Source: Beroe forskalii
Lineage: Eukaryota > Ctenophora > Nuda > Beroida > Beroidae
Reading direction: 5' to 3'
DNA: 64,000 bases
Assembly (NCBI GenBank): GCA_011033025.1
Contig: WFMF01000242.1
Span: 1 to 64,000 of the forward strand
The position numbers and the translations under genes were made by a program. Under the pieces are notes generated by a model. That model made no database searches and was not told where the DNA came from. It was given only the letters and a program-made list of their open reading frames with translations. Numbering within the stretch: the stretch's first letter is position 1; every line of letters starts with the position of its first letter. Shown here piece after piece: positions 1 to 9,889 of the stretch.

Positions 1-107
1 GCCCTTTTTTTCCCCACTTAATTTCCTTAAAAAAAACCTAGGAATTTTAACCCCTTTACGCTTTTAAAAGCCAAAAAAAAACCCCCCCCTTTTTCCTTAG
101 GGGTTTT
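1..107. other. Low-complexity contig edge
   Basis: Long runs of T, A and C follow one another with no normal sequence between them. This looks like poor base calling or a collapsed contig end rather than biology, and it destroys the reverse transcriptase ORF that runs into it. Confidence 0.6.
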
Positions 108-872
108 TTAAAAAAAGCATTTTTTACAAAAAGCCAAAGATCCCAAAGATAAGACGGTTGTTAAACATGCCCTCAAAGGTTGGGCTGCCCGATAGAATGT
201 CGAGTGGCAGGTGCACACAGAGCCTTTGAGGCCCATCATCATCCGCTCAACTAGGGATTGGAAAAATCCAGGGGATGAGCTTAGACCTAGAGGGCTCTTA
301 AGGTACTCGAAGAACGCGACACCAGGTATACAGGTCGCTGTGTACTTGGTACATTCAGGGGCAAGGGTGCACTGGTAAAAGCCTTTTAGAAAATCCAGCT
401 TTGAGTACAGTCTACAGCCTTTCCAACAAGCACTCATCATTTCAACAGACGGTATAGTTTGATAACTCCTAATTACATGCTTATTGAGCATCCGGAAATC
501 TGTCAGAATTCTAAACGAACCATCTGGTTTCTTGGCTAGGAAACTAGGGCTATGGTACGGCGATTCAGAAAGCTGTATTACACCTAAGTCAAGAAGACGT
601 TTAACCTCAAGCTCTGCAGCCTGCCTGTGAGCTAACGGGATATTGCGATATTTGGCTCTGATAGGGATGTTAGTATCAAGCACTATAGTTTGCTGCATTA
701 AATCAGTGCAACCGATGTCATCTTCACTTTCGGAGAAAATTTGCTTGAATTCAGTAACAAGACACTTAATTTGTTCTATCTGCTCGGCAGATAGATGATC
801 AAGCTCATCTAATTTAAGCAATTTAAACAGGCGTTGAATTTCATCCCCTTGCCATCTATCGTTGCTGCTCAT
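108..872 (-). CDS. Ty3/gypsy reverse transcriptase, truncated
   Basis: This is the palm-finger part of a gypsy reverse transcriptase, which copies element RNA into DNA in cytoplasmic particles. Visible motifs are FLAKKPDGSFRILTDFRMLN (finger), KLDFLKGFYQ (motif A with its catalytic Asp) and SPLGLSSSPGFFQSLVERMM (motif B). The YxDD box that should follow is lost because the reading frame dissolves into the low-complexity edge. Upstream residues such as LGVIQLSESPYHSPSF match the usual gypsy lead-in. It was once part of the same polyprotein as the protease at 1353-1691, but stops now separate them, so the copy is probably dead. Confidence 0.9.
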   Translation of the reverse strand: MSSNDRWQGDEIQRLFKLLKLDELDHLSAEQIEQIKCLVTEFKQIFSESEDDIGCTDLMQQTIVLDTNIPIRAKYRNIPLAHRQAAELEVKRLLDLGVIQLSESPYHSPSFLAKKPDGSFRILTDFRMLNKHVIRSYQTIPSVEMMSACWKGCRLYSKLDFLKGFYQCTLAPECTKYTATCIPGVAFFEYLKSPLGLSSSPGFFQSLVERMMMGLKGSVCTCHSTFYRAAQPLRACLTTVLSLGSLAFCKKCFF

Positions 873-889
873 TAGACGGTTCGTGTACG

Positions 890-1183
890 TTAGGAAAGAT
901 CATGATTGACAGCTCGTGCGTTCTGCGAGTGCAAATCATAACATTGTTTATTGTTGACGAAGGTTTCAGGTAACGTGTCAAATGTACCAATTTTCATCTT
1001 TCTATGCACCGTGACGACGTCATGATCCGTATTATTGCAAACTAGGACATCCACTCTACCTTTGGCGGAATTATAAAATCCACTAGTGCACGTGACTGAG
1101 CTGTTGCCAAGGGTAGGATGGAAGATTCCTGTGGTGGTGACGTAAGATGATGCCTTTTTATTAGAAGGCCTTTGTGATAACAT
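890..1183 (-). pseudogene. Gypsy pol, protease-RT linker fragment
   Basis: A 97-codon fragment between protease and reverse transcriptase. RVDVLVCNNTDHDVVTVHRK followed by MKIGTFDTL resembles the short beta-rich stretch found between these two domains in Ty3/gypsy pol proteins. It is in a different open segment from both neighbours, so the polyprotein is broken here. Assignment rests mainly on position. Confidence 0.5.
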
Positions 1184-1352
1184 ATCACATTTAATGAGGT
1201 TTATGGAATGAGACTTTATAACTAGTGCCGCGCTAGCTACAAGGTTTAGCCCTAGATTGTTTAGTTGTGGGTTTAATCAGTGACAACTCGACGCCATCAA
1301 TGGTCAATTTGAGGTTTTGAAACTAATGTCGCAGTTGCACGAAAACAAGAAA

Positions 1353-1691
1353 TCACGCCCAATTATCAACTTTTTGGCTCATACTATCAGTGATTATAAG
1401 CTGGAGCGGTTTAACAGTGGAACCAAAGCGGACATTTATTGTAGCAACACCTAAGATATTCAATCTAGTACCAGCAACACCGGACAATTGCAACTGACAC
1501 GGCTCTATGACGGTATGCTGGGGTAGGACTTTTGGGCTACATAAAGAATAAGCCGCTCCGGTGTCAACCAGAGAATTAATTGCCAACGAGCCAATATGTA
1601 CCGTGACATATATGTTAGAGGTGCTACTGGAGAATGGGCGGTGGCTCTGACTGCGAATTATCACTTGATCTACCTGTACTGGCCAAACCAC
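1353..1691 (-). CDS. Gypsy aspartic protease fragment
   Basis: A retropepsin-type protease that would process the Gag-Pol polyprotein. VTVHIGSLAINSLVDTGAAY carries the catalytic DTGA motif about 45 residues in, followed by hydrophobic strands typical of the fold. It lies between the nucleocapsid (1707-2131) and the RT (108-872) in the expected order, and stops separate it from both. Confidence 0.8.
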   Translation of the reverse strand: MVWPVQVDQVIIRSQSHRPFSSSTSNIYVTVHIGSLAINSLVDTGAAYSLCSPKVLPQHTVIEPCQLQLSGVAGTRLNILGVATINVRFGSTVKPLQLIITDSMSQKVDNWA

Positions 1692-1706
1692 TCAAATAAA
1701 CGTTAT

Positions 1707-2917
1707 CTATTGTTGAGGGCTCGGCCCACTCAGAAAATTCTGTGATTGTTGTTGAGCCCTAGGGCCAAGCTGGGAATGAATGGCTCTGGTGTGCGTTAAA
1801 ACGAGGGCCTGGCCCTGGTTGGAGATTTTGCCTGCCATTGTGACCAGACTGAAAATTTTGGTTAGGCGCGGCCCTACCTGAGAATTTCTCGCACTCTCCT
1901 CATCACGCTTTTTCTTCCTACATTGGGACCGTATATGCCCCCAAATGTTACAATAGTAACATTGTTTGTTGGAATGGGGATTGAATGGACGCCTGTTGGC
2001 ATCCCTGTTAAAATTCTGATTTCTGAAACCAGGATTAGAGTTATTTGGGTACGGAGTCGAACCCATGTAAAAATTTGGGCTGGGACTGATGTGCTCTGAC
2101 GAGAGTAGTGCTCAGGGGCAAAATTTTGCACTGCGAAATTCTGGGGAAGGAATCACGAGGCACAAAATCACGAGGCATAAAATTCTGGGGCTGAATTTCG
2201 CTGATGATGTGCATTAGCATTACTTTGAGTCGCTAAAGAATCAGAGAGGCATGCCAATCAGTGGCATTGCCACGTGATAGCTGGGTGTTAGTAACCTCGG
2301 ACGGTACTGACGCATCTGAGGCTAGGATTTGGAGGTCAGCGTCCGTGGACGTTGTACCAGGCCGCAAAATTCCGAATTTGTGTGGCACCTTCGAGTTTTT
2401 GGGCATGCTCTACCGCTAATGCCAAGTTGTCGAAATTCATGGCAAGGAGTTTAATGCTCGTGTCATTGTCACGAACGCCAGTGCAGAATGAATCAACTAG
2501 AGTTTGCTCTTTGGAGCCTGCAGGAAGGTTAGCTTTACTGGCCAATTTACGTAGGGCTATCGAAAAATCATGCAAACTTTCAGAAGTTTCTGGGCCCTGT
2601 ATTTAAGAGCTAACCGTGGTGGTATTTTTCGATTGGTTGCAAGGCCTTTTCAATGAGGGGGCGAAATGTAGGGTCAGCTTTCACTTCGGGGGTAAGGGCG
2701 AGCTCTTGTACCACGGAGAAAGACACGCTATCTAGGTAAGTGCACAACGCAGGAAACTGATCCTTTTCACAGCCATGGATTCGGCAAAATTAAAGAACTG
2801 GGCCGCCCAGGTTAAGAAATCATCGCCTTGCTTATATTGTGACGGCTGCCGTACAATAAGTTTTTGGTTTTGGGGTAGTAAGAGCTTGGTTATCTTCCCG
2901 GACATTGTGTGAAACAA
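1707..2917 (-). pseudogene. Gypsy gag with CCHC nucleocapsid, frame-broken
   Basis: Several overlapping open segments carry a gag-like protein. The 2336-2575 segment has a helical gag character (SKEQTLVDSFCTGVRDNDTS), and the 2732-2917 segment contains FLTWAAQFFNFAESMA, like the start of a gypsy gag core. Near 1930-1975, CYYCNIWGHIRSQC is a C-x2-C-x4-H-x4-C zinc knuckle that binds element RNA, followed by a basic stretch. Frame changes separate the parts, so no intact Gag can be made. Confidence 0.7.
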
Positions 2918-3352
2918 ACAAGTCGGACAAAATCAATCAATTTATGAGTTAAGTGTTATAGCCTTAAACAGAGGTAAACGTATATTTACACGGTAAATAT
3001 AAGAATCAGATTGAAAGATAAAGGCTAAAAAGAAATCAATTGGGCTTGGAAAATGGGCCCGTGTATATGAAATGGTTTTGAACAAAGAGAGACTCAGTAC
3101 TTACAGGATGGAAATCAGCTCAAGCACTTTGAGAATCATTGTTGACAGTTGCAGATAAAAACGTATAAAATAAAAACTAAAATGGGTCCCCGCGCGGTCC
3201 TAGATATAGTGGCTGCGCGGTAACAGTGCTCACGTGTCGCGCGGCATGAGGCTAATTGTTTTAGATCTGATCAGACGCCCGGCGTAATTATCGTAAAAGT
3301 ATTTGGCAAGTAAAACCGGAAACTTTGTGCTAGGAGGAGGAGGAAGATCGAA
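2918..3352 (-). other. Gypsy leader or LTR region
   Basis: This non-coding stretch lies upstream of the gag-like frame in element orientation, where the primer-binding site and 5' LTR would be. I see no convincing LTR ends or tRNA-complementary primer site, so this is a positional assignment only. Confidence 0.3.
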
Positions 3353-3870
3353 TCAGTGCAGCTTGGATGCGGCTTTTGAGACCCGAGCCTGTCTCTGATT
3401 GACCAAGTTTAGGGGCGGAGGAATGCTCCTGGGAAAAGATAAATAGAGAGAGAATTTGCTACCAATGTAGCTAAATATAGAAGGATGGCCTGATGTCTTG
3501 ATGTGAACCTTAGGTGAAGTAAGGAGGAGGATTCTAAGAATTTGGATATGGGTGGGAGAGAGTGCCTGAGCTCTCAGCTCCTGACAGAGCTTGACAACTA
3601 TGATGTTTGCTGATATCGTGCTATCTTTCGGCTCGTTAGTGCTGACCTCTGTGCAGTGATGAACAAGATCTTTGTGAATGAGGGTTGTAACTCCACCGCC
3701 TTTGCCAGCTTTGCGGAGATTGCTGTAAGATTTAAAGCCATTGATAGCAACCTCGGACACAGTCTCTTGCAGACACACAATATTGTGAGTAGAGATGGTC
3801 TTCACAAACTCTGGATCTTCAGACTTATTTCAAGGATTCCAGTGGCATTGGCAATGTTCCAGGAGATGAT
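3353..3870 (-). pseudogene. LINE endonuclease (EEP family), broken
   Basis: The EEP nuclease start is visible near 3840-3870 as SWNIANATG, and after a frame change as NIVCLQETVSE, whose Glu is the metal-binding residue of APE-type nucleases, then GGVTTLIHKDL. In LINEs this domain nicks target DNA to prime reverse transcription. The rest of the fold (N-x-Y, the GDFN-type loop and the catalytic SDH) is absent, and later residues align with nothing I recognise. At least one frameshift lies between the first two motifs. Confidence 0.65.
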
Positions 3871-3975
3871 GGAACGAACATAATCCATCGGAACAGAGAA
3901 AAGAAGATAACGAAGGGATGAACCTGATGATGGAGAAGAGGTGCAATGGACTGCAATGAGGGAGAGACGGAGGAT

Positions 3976-4400
3976 CTAGGTAGTAAGAGGAAATGTACGA
4001 TGAAGACTAGTTCTGAAATTACCCATGATGACTTTGGTTCCTCTCTGGTTAAGGTGAGTGGTACCCTCCCTGAACATGTAGTGGTAGGGGGGTCCGGAGC
4101 CATTTGCAAAAAAGTTAGCATTACGGTTTTGCTCAACTCTGCTCCAAAAGTCGGAGGAATTAGTAGCTCTTTGGAGATACTCGATCTTTTCTGAAAGTGA
4201 TTCTCTGAACTGTGAAGCCTTTTCTTGCTCTTTGCCACAGGAGAGTATGTGGGAGACAATGACGCTGCAAGACTGGGCAGATTCACGCAGAATTTTATCA
4301 ATGGATTCTATGAATGTTTCCACAGCCTCAACTACTGGAACTTTCTCGATGATATCGTTGGCTCCCAGATGTATGTAGATTGCGTCGGGTGAATGCTATT
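3976..4400 (-). pseudogene. SGNH-hydrolase C-terminal half, out of frame with the long ORF
   Basis: Just after the end of the 1,706-codon ORF another frame carries IYIHLGANDI, the GxND block III of SGNH/GDSL hydrolases, and GTTHLNQRG, the block V His. The first block (LLTDST, where GDS is usual) is in the long ORF near 4515. One lost base near 4380-4390 would explain the break. SGNH domains in LINE ORF1 proteins are lipid/ester-hydrolase-like and support retrotransposition in some CR1/L2 clades. The first Gly of GDS is Thr here. Confidence 0.7.
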
Positions 4401-7400
4401 AGCTGTTCTTTCAGCGTCTTGTCCCAAGGCTGAAATCGAACGTTTCCTTACAATGCTGACGTCATAACGTTTGGAGAACTCCTCTGCTTTGAATGTCTGC
4501 ATAGTCGAGTCAGTCAACAGTACCACTTTTTTCTTGTTGGCTGACCTGTGTTTTGATTTATTTGTCCTTGTGCTGCTTTCCCGAGGCTTGGCTTTGTCGA
4601 AGCGCCTGTAAGTTTCCCTTTCAGCAACTTGGGCAGGGGACAGACCAGGAGTTATTGGGTTTGTTCGTGTTTCGCTCGGTGACTTGGGACAGGGGCTTTC
4701 ATCTCTGGATGACATGAGGGCATCACGATAAGACTGGGTCTGACCATTGATGTAAGTAGTGGTAGACGTCGAAATGATGCGGTGGATCTCCTCAATTCGT
4801 TCACTGTCGTTACTCCTGAAAACACTATCCCGCCAGTTGTCTAGATCTCTCTTGAGTGTAGCAGTGTCACGGAGTGTCTCCTTTAGACTCAGGATGCTCC
4901 TCTCCGTGCTCTCGAGCAGCAAGTTAGAGTCAGCATTCAGCTTTTCTAACTTTGAGATTGTGGTTTTATCCACTGTTGGCGCAGGGAGAGAAGGAGGAGC
5001 ACTTTTACTGTCTGATGACTGGAGTGTGATGGTTCTGACTTCTGTTAACAGTTCATCAAGCTTTGTTGAAGTGTTTCTTGAGGAGTTCTCTACGGATTCC
5101 AGTTTGTTGCAAATGGCGTTATTTACTTTTTCAAGAACCTCAAGACGTGTGTTGATTGAGGAGCAAGAATGATCAGAGCTGGAACCAAGGATCTGTTGGC
5201 TGATCCTCTTCTTCTTAGCCTTCAGTGATCCGTCTGATTTCAAATTCAGGTACTGGAGGTCATTTGATATCTCCCTTTCAGTGGCATTCTCAAGGGAGTC
5301 GAAGTAAGAAGAAATACCTCTGAATGCTGGGACACTGGAAATAGTTGCTCTTTTCCGTTTGCCAGACTCTCTAGTGGGTCTGATGATGTTTCTTTTGAGA
5401 AAGTCGTCAGTGGTGGGCAGGGAGCATGGAAGATTGAAATCAAAATTGGGAGATTTCAAGAGTTTAGTCTCAGGGATTGAACCTTCTTTGTCAGGAGAAA
5501 AGCTGAAGGTGTCAGCATCTGAGGCAAGGATAGTTGACAGTCTTGCTTTGATTTCGGAGGCTGATCCCTTTGTTGAGGACTGGAAAGATCTCAGCTCGTT
5601 ACGAACCTCATCAACAAGAAGCTTTTTGACAATGACGCTGACTGCACTGGGCGGAACATTTGTTCGACTGTCAGATATGAGAGAAGCAATACGGGTTCTT
5701 TTGTCTTGCACGCTGTCACTTTTGGAGAATTGTTGACCGAGAGCAGCAAGAACTAAGTCCAGGGATTTCTGACAGAGTTTAGTGTCAATCACATTCTTGT
5801 AATAGGGGACTTGAGAGAATCGAGCACTGATTTTATTGATGGGTTTGCAGGGAACTGCTTCATCTGCGATTTCATCGATCCAGTGAGGTGTTTCGTCGGA
5901 TGTCATAGCACGGAAGAAGGTGAGGGAGAAGGAGGCCGTCTTTGATTCAGAGTCCTGGCTAAGCTCGGACCGAAGTTGGAATGTCCTTAGAGCCCTGCTG
6001 GAGAAGAAAGCTACTGATCCATGTGTGGTGAAGATACGACCAATGTTGATACGCCCACCAATGGAGCTGGAGTTAGATTTCGGGATGAGGTCAATGGGGC
6101 TCTGGTGACCAAGAAACAAGATTGCAAGTGGGCTGTCAGGTTGCATGCTGTCTTGTACCTCCTGAGGGATGACAGGCAATTCCGGATGCTGAACTCCGGG
6201 TTTGCAGCGCTCTATGAGGCACGAGTTGAGTTGTGAATTTTCGTGCCACAGCTGATCATTCAGGATTTGGTTCATGCATTGAAGCATGATTGGGATTTCA
6301 CTGAAGTCATTAGTGTTGTATACATCCCATTTCTTGGGAGCAGAAAGTTCCTTCGAGCCAAAGAGTGAAAGTTCCCGATGTTGGGGCCCGTGTTTCGTGA
6401 ATGGTACACTGGCTTCAGTTGAATCGAGGAGTACATCGGCAGCCTCAATTGGAACAAATAGCTTATTCACGAAGATATCCCGCTGATCGTCATTTCCAAC
6501 AGATGTGTAGCCAGATGAGGGTACCTTCCTGTAGATGATGCATGGGTCGGAGATTCCGGGAATAAGAGGGGTGGTGTTGAGTCGGCTCACAGTTGCAGGT
6601 TCATCACAACCCAATAGACTAAGTTCTGTAGGTGTAGTGCAGAATGCGGGGCTCCTGCTAGGCGTTGAAAGATCATCAGTGGAATCTGGTGCCGAACTTG
6701 ATGGAATGCTGAGATGCTCAGGAGGTTGATTAACCCTTAAATCATCTGCTGAGGGGGATGCTGCTTCAACGGAATGCTGCTGAGAAGGATGCTTCTGGGG
6801 ATGCTGCTCCGACGGAATCTGCTGAGGGGGATGCTGCTGAGGGGGATGCTGCTCCGACGGGATCTGCTGAGAGGGAAGCTGCTCCGACGGGTTTTGCTGA
6901 GGGGGACGCTGCTCCGATAAGATCTGCTGAGAGGGATGCTGCTGGGAGGGATGCTGCTGAGAGGGATGCTGCTGGGAGGGATGCTGCTGAGAGGGATGCT
7001 GCTGGGAGGGATGCTGCTGAGAGGGATGCTGCTGAGGGGGATGCTGCTGAGGAGGATGCTGGTCCGACTGGATCCGCTGAGGGGGATGCTGCTCCGAAGG
7101 GATACGCTGAGGGGGATGCTGGTCCGATGAGATCTGCTGAGAGGGATGCTGGTCCGACGGGATCTGCTGAGAGGGATGCTGCTGGGAGGGATGCTGCTTC
7201 GACGGGATCTGCTGAGGGAGATGCTGGTCCGACGGGATCTGCTGAGGGGAATGCTGCTCCGACGGGATCTGCTGGGAGGGAAGCTGCTCCGACGGGTTTT
7301 GCTGAGGGGGATGCTGCTCGGACGGGATCTGCTGAGGGGGACGCTGCTCCGACGGGATCTGCTGAGAGGGACGCTGCTCCGATGAGATCTGCTGAGGGGG

Positions 7401-9452
7401 ATGCTGCTGAGGGGGATGCTGCTCCGACGGGATCTGCTGAGGGGGATGCTGGTCCGAAGGGATCCGCTGAGGGGGATGCTGGTCCGACTGGATCTGCTGA
7501 GAGGGCTGCTGCTCAGGGGGATGCTGCTGAGGGGGATGCCGCTGAGGGGGATGCTGCTCCGACGGGATCTGCTGAGGGGGATGCTGCTCGGACGGGATCT
7601 GCTGGGAGGGATGCTGGTCCGACGGGATCTGCTGAGAGGGATGCTGCTCAGGGGGATGCTGCTCCGACGGGATCTGCTGAGGGGGATGCTGGTCCGAAGG
7701 GATCCGCTGAGGGGGATGCTGGTCCGACTGGATCCGCTGAGGGGGATGCTGCTCCGACTGGATCTGCTGGGAGGGATGCTGCTCCGACGGGATCTGCTGG
7801 GAGGGATGCTCGGACGGGATCTGTTGAGAGGGATGCTGCTCCGACAGAGATGCTACTCCGACAGAATCTGAAGAGAAGGATGTGTCGGTCTCTGATTCAT
7901 CATCTTCTTCGTCTTTGGATGACACTTCTTCATATGATTGTGTGTTGTGTGTGCTTCTGCGCCACCTTTCGTTATGGTCGTCATCATCTTCATCGTCACC
8001 TCCGGCACCACAGGAGTCAGATGTATTGGAGGAGGTGTAACTGTTTCCAGAAGCCGTTGACTGGCTGCCGCTGCTAGGCTCCTTACCTCCGGTGGAGGGC
8101 TGCTGGCCAGCATTATTACCTTCGTTCGTTCCACGGCTGAGACTGGTGGCAGGGAAGAGTGGTGGGGAGGTGGAGTGCAAACAACTACTGAATTCAGAAA
8201 CGGCAATTGAAGCAAACGACAACGCAGATCCGCACCTTGCTCCTGTGCGCGTTCCTCTGCACGAGGGTAGGGATCCAAAATTGATGATAGGGCGCAAATT
8301 GACAAATCGAAAATTTTTGTTGTTGGGGCAGATGTTTGAAAAAATAGAAAAATTTTGCCGTTTGTCAGAAGCACGCTGATTGTGGCTGAAAGAGTATGAA
8401 AGTAGGTGAGAAATGGCGCAAATGAGGTGCTGGAGGTCAATGTAAAGTGCAGTGGATTGTGAAAAAATCAATCCATATTTCAAATCATTGTGATCAACCC
8501 ATAAAATCAGTAGAAGATCAAACAGAAAAGAAAAGTCTTGAGATTGCAATATGGGTATCAAAGACTTCAGCACAAATCTGCTTAAGCACAGAACATTCCC
8601 TGTCATAAAAACGATAAGTCTGGTGATTAAAACACGGCACGCAAACAACAAACATCCAATGATGTATTTGGTGACCGCTAGAAACGTCAGCAGGCCTATA
8701 ATGGTGGGTAGGTTGAGTAGTAGGTTCAGAAAGCACAAGTACAGGATATCATCTAATTTCGTTGTAAGATCGGAATATCCGAGCAACAAGTCGCCGGGTG
8801 AAACGCATTGTCCAGTGTACAAGTGCATGTGATCGTTTGTCACGGCTGCGCTAACTCCACTCTCATTGTCATTATGGTACTCGCAGTACATGGCAGGGGA
8901 ATCCTTATCTCTTGATAGGTGGGTACAGATAATTATACCGCGGTTCATGAGATAATATAATGTTTGTTCAGGTAGGAAGATTTTATGATACTGGTTGTTC
9001 TCATTTCGTTTACCATGAATGCCCAATTCGTTATACGCTTCGTGATTAGTTTTGTTGTTGTTGATAGTACTAGAATTGGAAATATTTAGCTTTGAGAAAG
9101 TGTATCGCTCACGGTACAGACTCGAGAGAACACTCCAGTATCGTCTTGACAGCTTTCGTTCTGAGTAATGACTCGGTACGTGGTCGTTCCGTGGGAGCAG
9201 GAAGTCGTTCGAGCGGCTTTGTGTACTTTCGTTTACGTTGTAGTGTGGAACATGATCGTTTCGAGGTAGCAAGTGGTTGTACAGTGTATTTGTACTTGCT
9301 ACGTCATAGCCAAGAAGGCTGACTATGACAAGGAATGCACTTAGCACGTTGATATCGTTATCGCAATTTGCAGAGAGATAAAATCGATACAAAATGAAAA
9401 TGTAACTTTTTCGTGACATACGACGTGTTGAAATAAAGAATTGCAGCGCCAC
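4332..9452 (-). CDS. 1,706-codon ORF: membrane N-terminus, Q/P/H repeat, coiled coil, SGNH start
   Basis: Domains in order: a hydrophobic segment at residues ~30-55 (VLSAFLVIVSLLGYDV) like a signal peptide or anchor; a polar, Asn-rich ectodomain-like part to ~225; a hydrophobic cluster at ~230-335 with several likely membrane spans; a Gly/Ser/Asp-rich linker; a repeat of PSQQIPSEQH-type units at ~530-900; Ser/Thr-rich spacer; helical, coiled-coil-prone sequence at ~1385-1585 (TKLDELLTEVRTIT); a basic stretch; then KKVVLLTDSTMQTF, the start of an SGNH-like domain cut by a frameshift. The last parts fit a LINE ORF1. The membrane half is unusual, and I cannot tell whether one protein is made or whether two reading frames have fused. 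It could also be a host gene joined to a LINE. Function unknown. Confidence 0.5.
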   Translation of the reverse strand: MALQFFISTRRMSRKSYIFILYRFYLSANCDNDINVLSAFLVIVSLLGYDVASTNTLYNHLLPRNDHVPHYNVNESTQSRSNDFLLPRNDHVPSHYSERKLSRRYWSVLSSLYRERYTFSKLNISNSSTINNNKTNHEAYNELGIHGKRNENNQYHKIFLPEQTLYYLMNRGIIICTHLSRDKDSPAMYCEYHNDNESGVSAAVTNDHMHLYTGQCVSPGDLLLGYSDLTTKLDDILYLCFLNLLLNLPTIIGLLTFLAVTKYIIGCLLFACRVLITRLIVFMTGNVLCLSRFVLKSLIPILQSQDFSFLFDLLLILWVDHNDLKYGLIFSQSTALYIDLQHLICAISHLLSYSFSHNQRASDKRQNFSIFSNICPNNKNFRFVNLRPIINFGSLPSCRGTRTGARCGSALSFASIAVSEFSSCLHSTSPPLFPATSLSRGTNEGNNAGQQPSTGGKEPSSGSQSTASGNSYTSSNTSDSCGAGGDDEDDDDHNERWRRSTHNTQSYEEVSSKDEEDDESETDTSFSSDSVGVASLSEQHPSQQIPSEHPSQQIPSEQHPSQQIQSEQHPPQRIQSDQHPPQRIPSDQHPPQQIPSEQHPPEQHPSQQIPSDQHPSQQIPSEQHPPQQIPSEQHPPQRHPPQQHPPEQQPSQQIQSDQHPPQRIPSDQHPPQQIPSEQHPPQQHPPQQISSEQRPSQQIPSEQRPPQQIPSEQHPPQQNPSEQLPSQQIPSEQHSPQQIPSDQHLPQQIPSKQHPSQQHPSQQIPSDQHPSQQISSDQHPPQRIPSEQHPPQRIQSDQHPPQQHPPQQHPSQQHPSQQHPSQQHPSQQHPSQQHPSQQHPSQQILSEQRPPQQNPSEQLPSQQIPSEQHPPQQHPPQQIPSEQHPQKHPSQQHSVEAASPSADDLRVNQPPEHLSIPSSSAPDSTDDLSTPSRSPAFCTTPTELSLLGCDEPATVSRLNTTPLIPGISDPCIIYRKVPSSGYTSVGNDDQRDIFVNKLFVPIEAADVLLDSTEASVPFTKHGPQHRELSLFGSKELSAPKKWDVYNTNDFSEIPIMLQCMNQILNDQLWHENSQLNSCLIERCKPGVQHPELPVIPQEVQDSMQPDSPLAILFLGHQSPIDLIPKSNSSSIGGRINIGRIFTTHGSVAFFSSRALRTFQLRSELSQDSESKTASFSLTFFRAMTSDETPHWIDEIADEAVPCKPINKISARFSQVPYYKNVIDTKLCQKSLDLVLAALGQQFSKSDSVQDKRTRIASLISDSRTNVPPSAVSVIVKKLLVDEVRNELRSFQSSTKGSASEIKARLSTILASDADTFSFSPDKEGSIPETKLLKSPNFDFNLPCSLPTTDDFLKRNIIRPTRESGKRKRATISSVPAFRGISSYFDSLENATEREISNDLQYLNLKSDGSLKAKKKRISQQILGSSSDHSCSSINTRLEVLEKVNNAICNKLESVENSSRNTSTKLDELLTEVRTITLQSSDSKSAPPSLPAPTVDKTTISKLEKLNADSNLLLESTERSILSLKETLRDTATLKRDLDNWRDSVFRSNDSERIEEIHRIISTSTTTYINGQTQSYRDALMSSRDESPCPKSPSETRTNPITPGLSPAQVAERETYRRFDKAKPRESSTRTNKSKHRSANKKKVVLLTDSTMQTFKAEEFSKRYDVSIVRKRSISALGQDAERTANSIHPTQSTYIWEPTISSRKFQ
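6750..7862 (-). repeat. ~30-bp coding minisatellite (Q/P/H-rich)
   Basis: About 1.1 kb of tandem units with the core GGGGGATGCTGCTCCGACGG (plus strand) and frequent shorter 12-15 bp sub-units. Unit lengths stay multiples of three, so the minus-strand frame stays open and encodes variants of PSQQIPSEQH. The plus strand is also open for long stretches, which is a by-product of the repeat. Confidence 0.95.
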
Positions 9453-9753
9453 CGCAGGTAAAATGCAATTTGTACATCATCTCTTGAACTGCACAAGTAT
9501 ACGTTATGCGGTGTATACACGCCTCTTGTTGTAATACATCGAAAAATGTACATTATTGAATATAGTAAGTAATTGCAATGTGTTGTATGTCTAACGTACA
9601 TCCAACATTAAGTAAATAAGTCAGGCAAGTGTTCATTATGACGTGTAAATTATCACCTTACCATACTTTGTATGATGCAGTGTTGTACAATGTATATTAT
9701 GCGCTGGAGTTAACCAGGAATAGCCAATGATTTTCAAATAAAATCACTGACTC

Positions 9754-9888
9754 TTCAAACACAAGGAAATATCATGACAGTTATGATAAGAAGATCACGT
9801 GTACATCACCTGACTTCAGTTCGTAAATTAGTGCTGGGGCGTTTTATCTAACGTCCTATTTTTAGCTGGTGATCCATCAAGGAGCACC
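9754..9888 (+). ncRNA. snRNA-like repeat, copy 1
   Basis: Contains box TCAAACACAAGGAAAT, a small hairpin (ATCAT with ATGAT), CACGTG-N5-CACCTG at 9796-9812, a U-rich Sm-like stretch CTATTTTTAG at 9856-9865, and a terminal hairpin with stems GGTGATCC and GGAGCACC. No homologous RNA recognised. Confidence 0.4.
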
Positions 9889-9889
9889 T

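Larger units (their letters stand above)
1..3340 (-). mobile_element. Decayed Ty3/gypsy LTR retrotransposon, 5' part
   Basis: On the minus strand the order is gag-like region, CCHC nucleocapsid, aspartic protease, then reverse transcriptase, which is the Ty3/gypsy order. The frames are broken by stops and shifts, and the 3' half (RNase H, integrase, 3' LTR) lies off the left edge. The right boundary is set only by where the neighbouring LINE coding sequence starts; I could not define an LTR or its target duplication. Confidence 0.75.
3353..9452 (-). mobile_element. LINE-like element with esterase-type ORF1, EN truncated, no RT
   Basis: The long minus-strand ORF ends in an SGNH hydrolase-like domain, and an apurinic-type endonuclease N-terminus follows just downstream. 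Esterase domains in ORF1 followed by an EN-RT ORF2 are known from CR1- and L2-type LINEs. Here the endonuclease is broken after about 90 residues and no LINE reverse transcriptase is seen; gypsy sequence begins instead, so either the gypsy element inserted here or the LINE 3' end was lost. Confidence 0.65.

Noticed and set aside
6758-8077. Long plus-strand ORF of Gly/Asp/Ala/Glu-rich repeats (439 codons)
   Set aside because: It is the antisense of the 30-bp minisatellite in the minus-strand ORF. Repeats with unit lengths in multiples of three open several frames at once.
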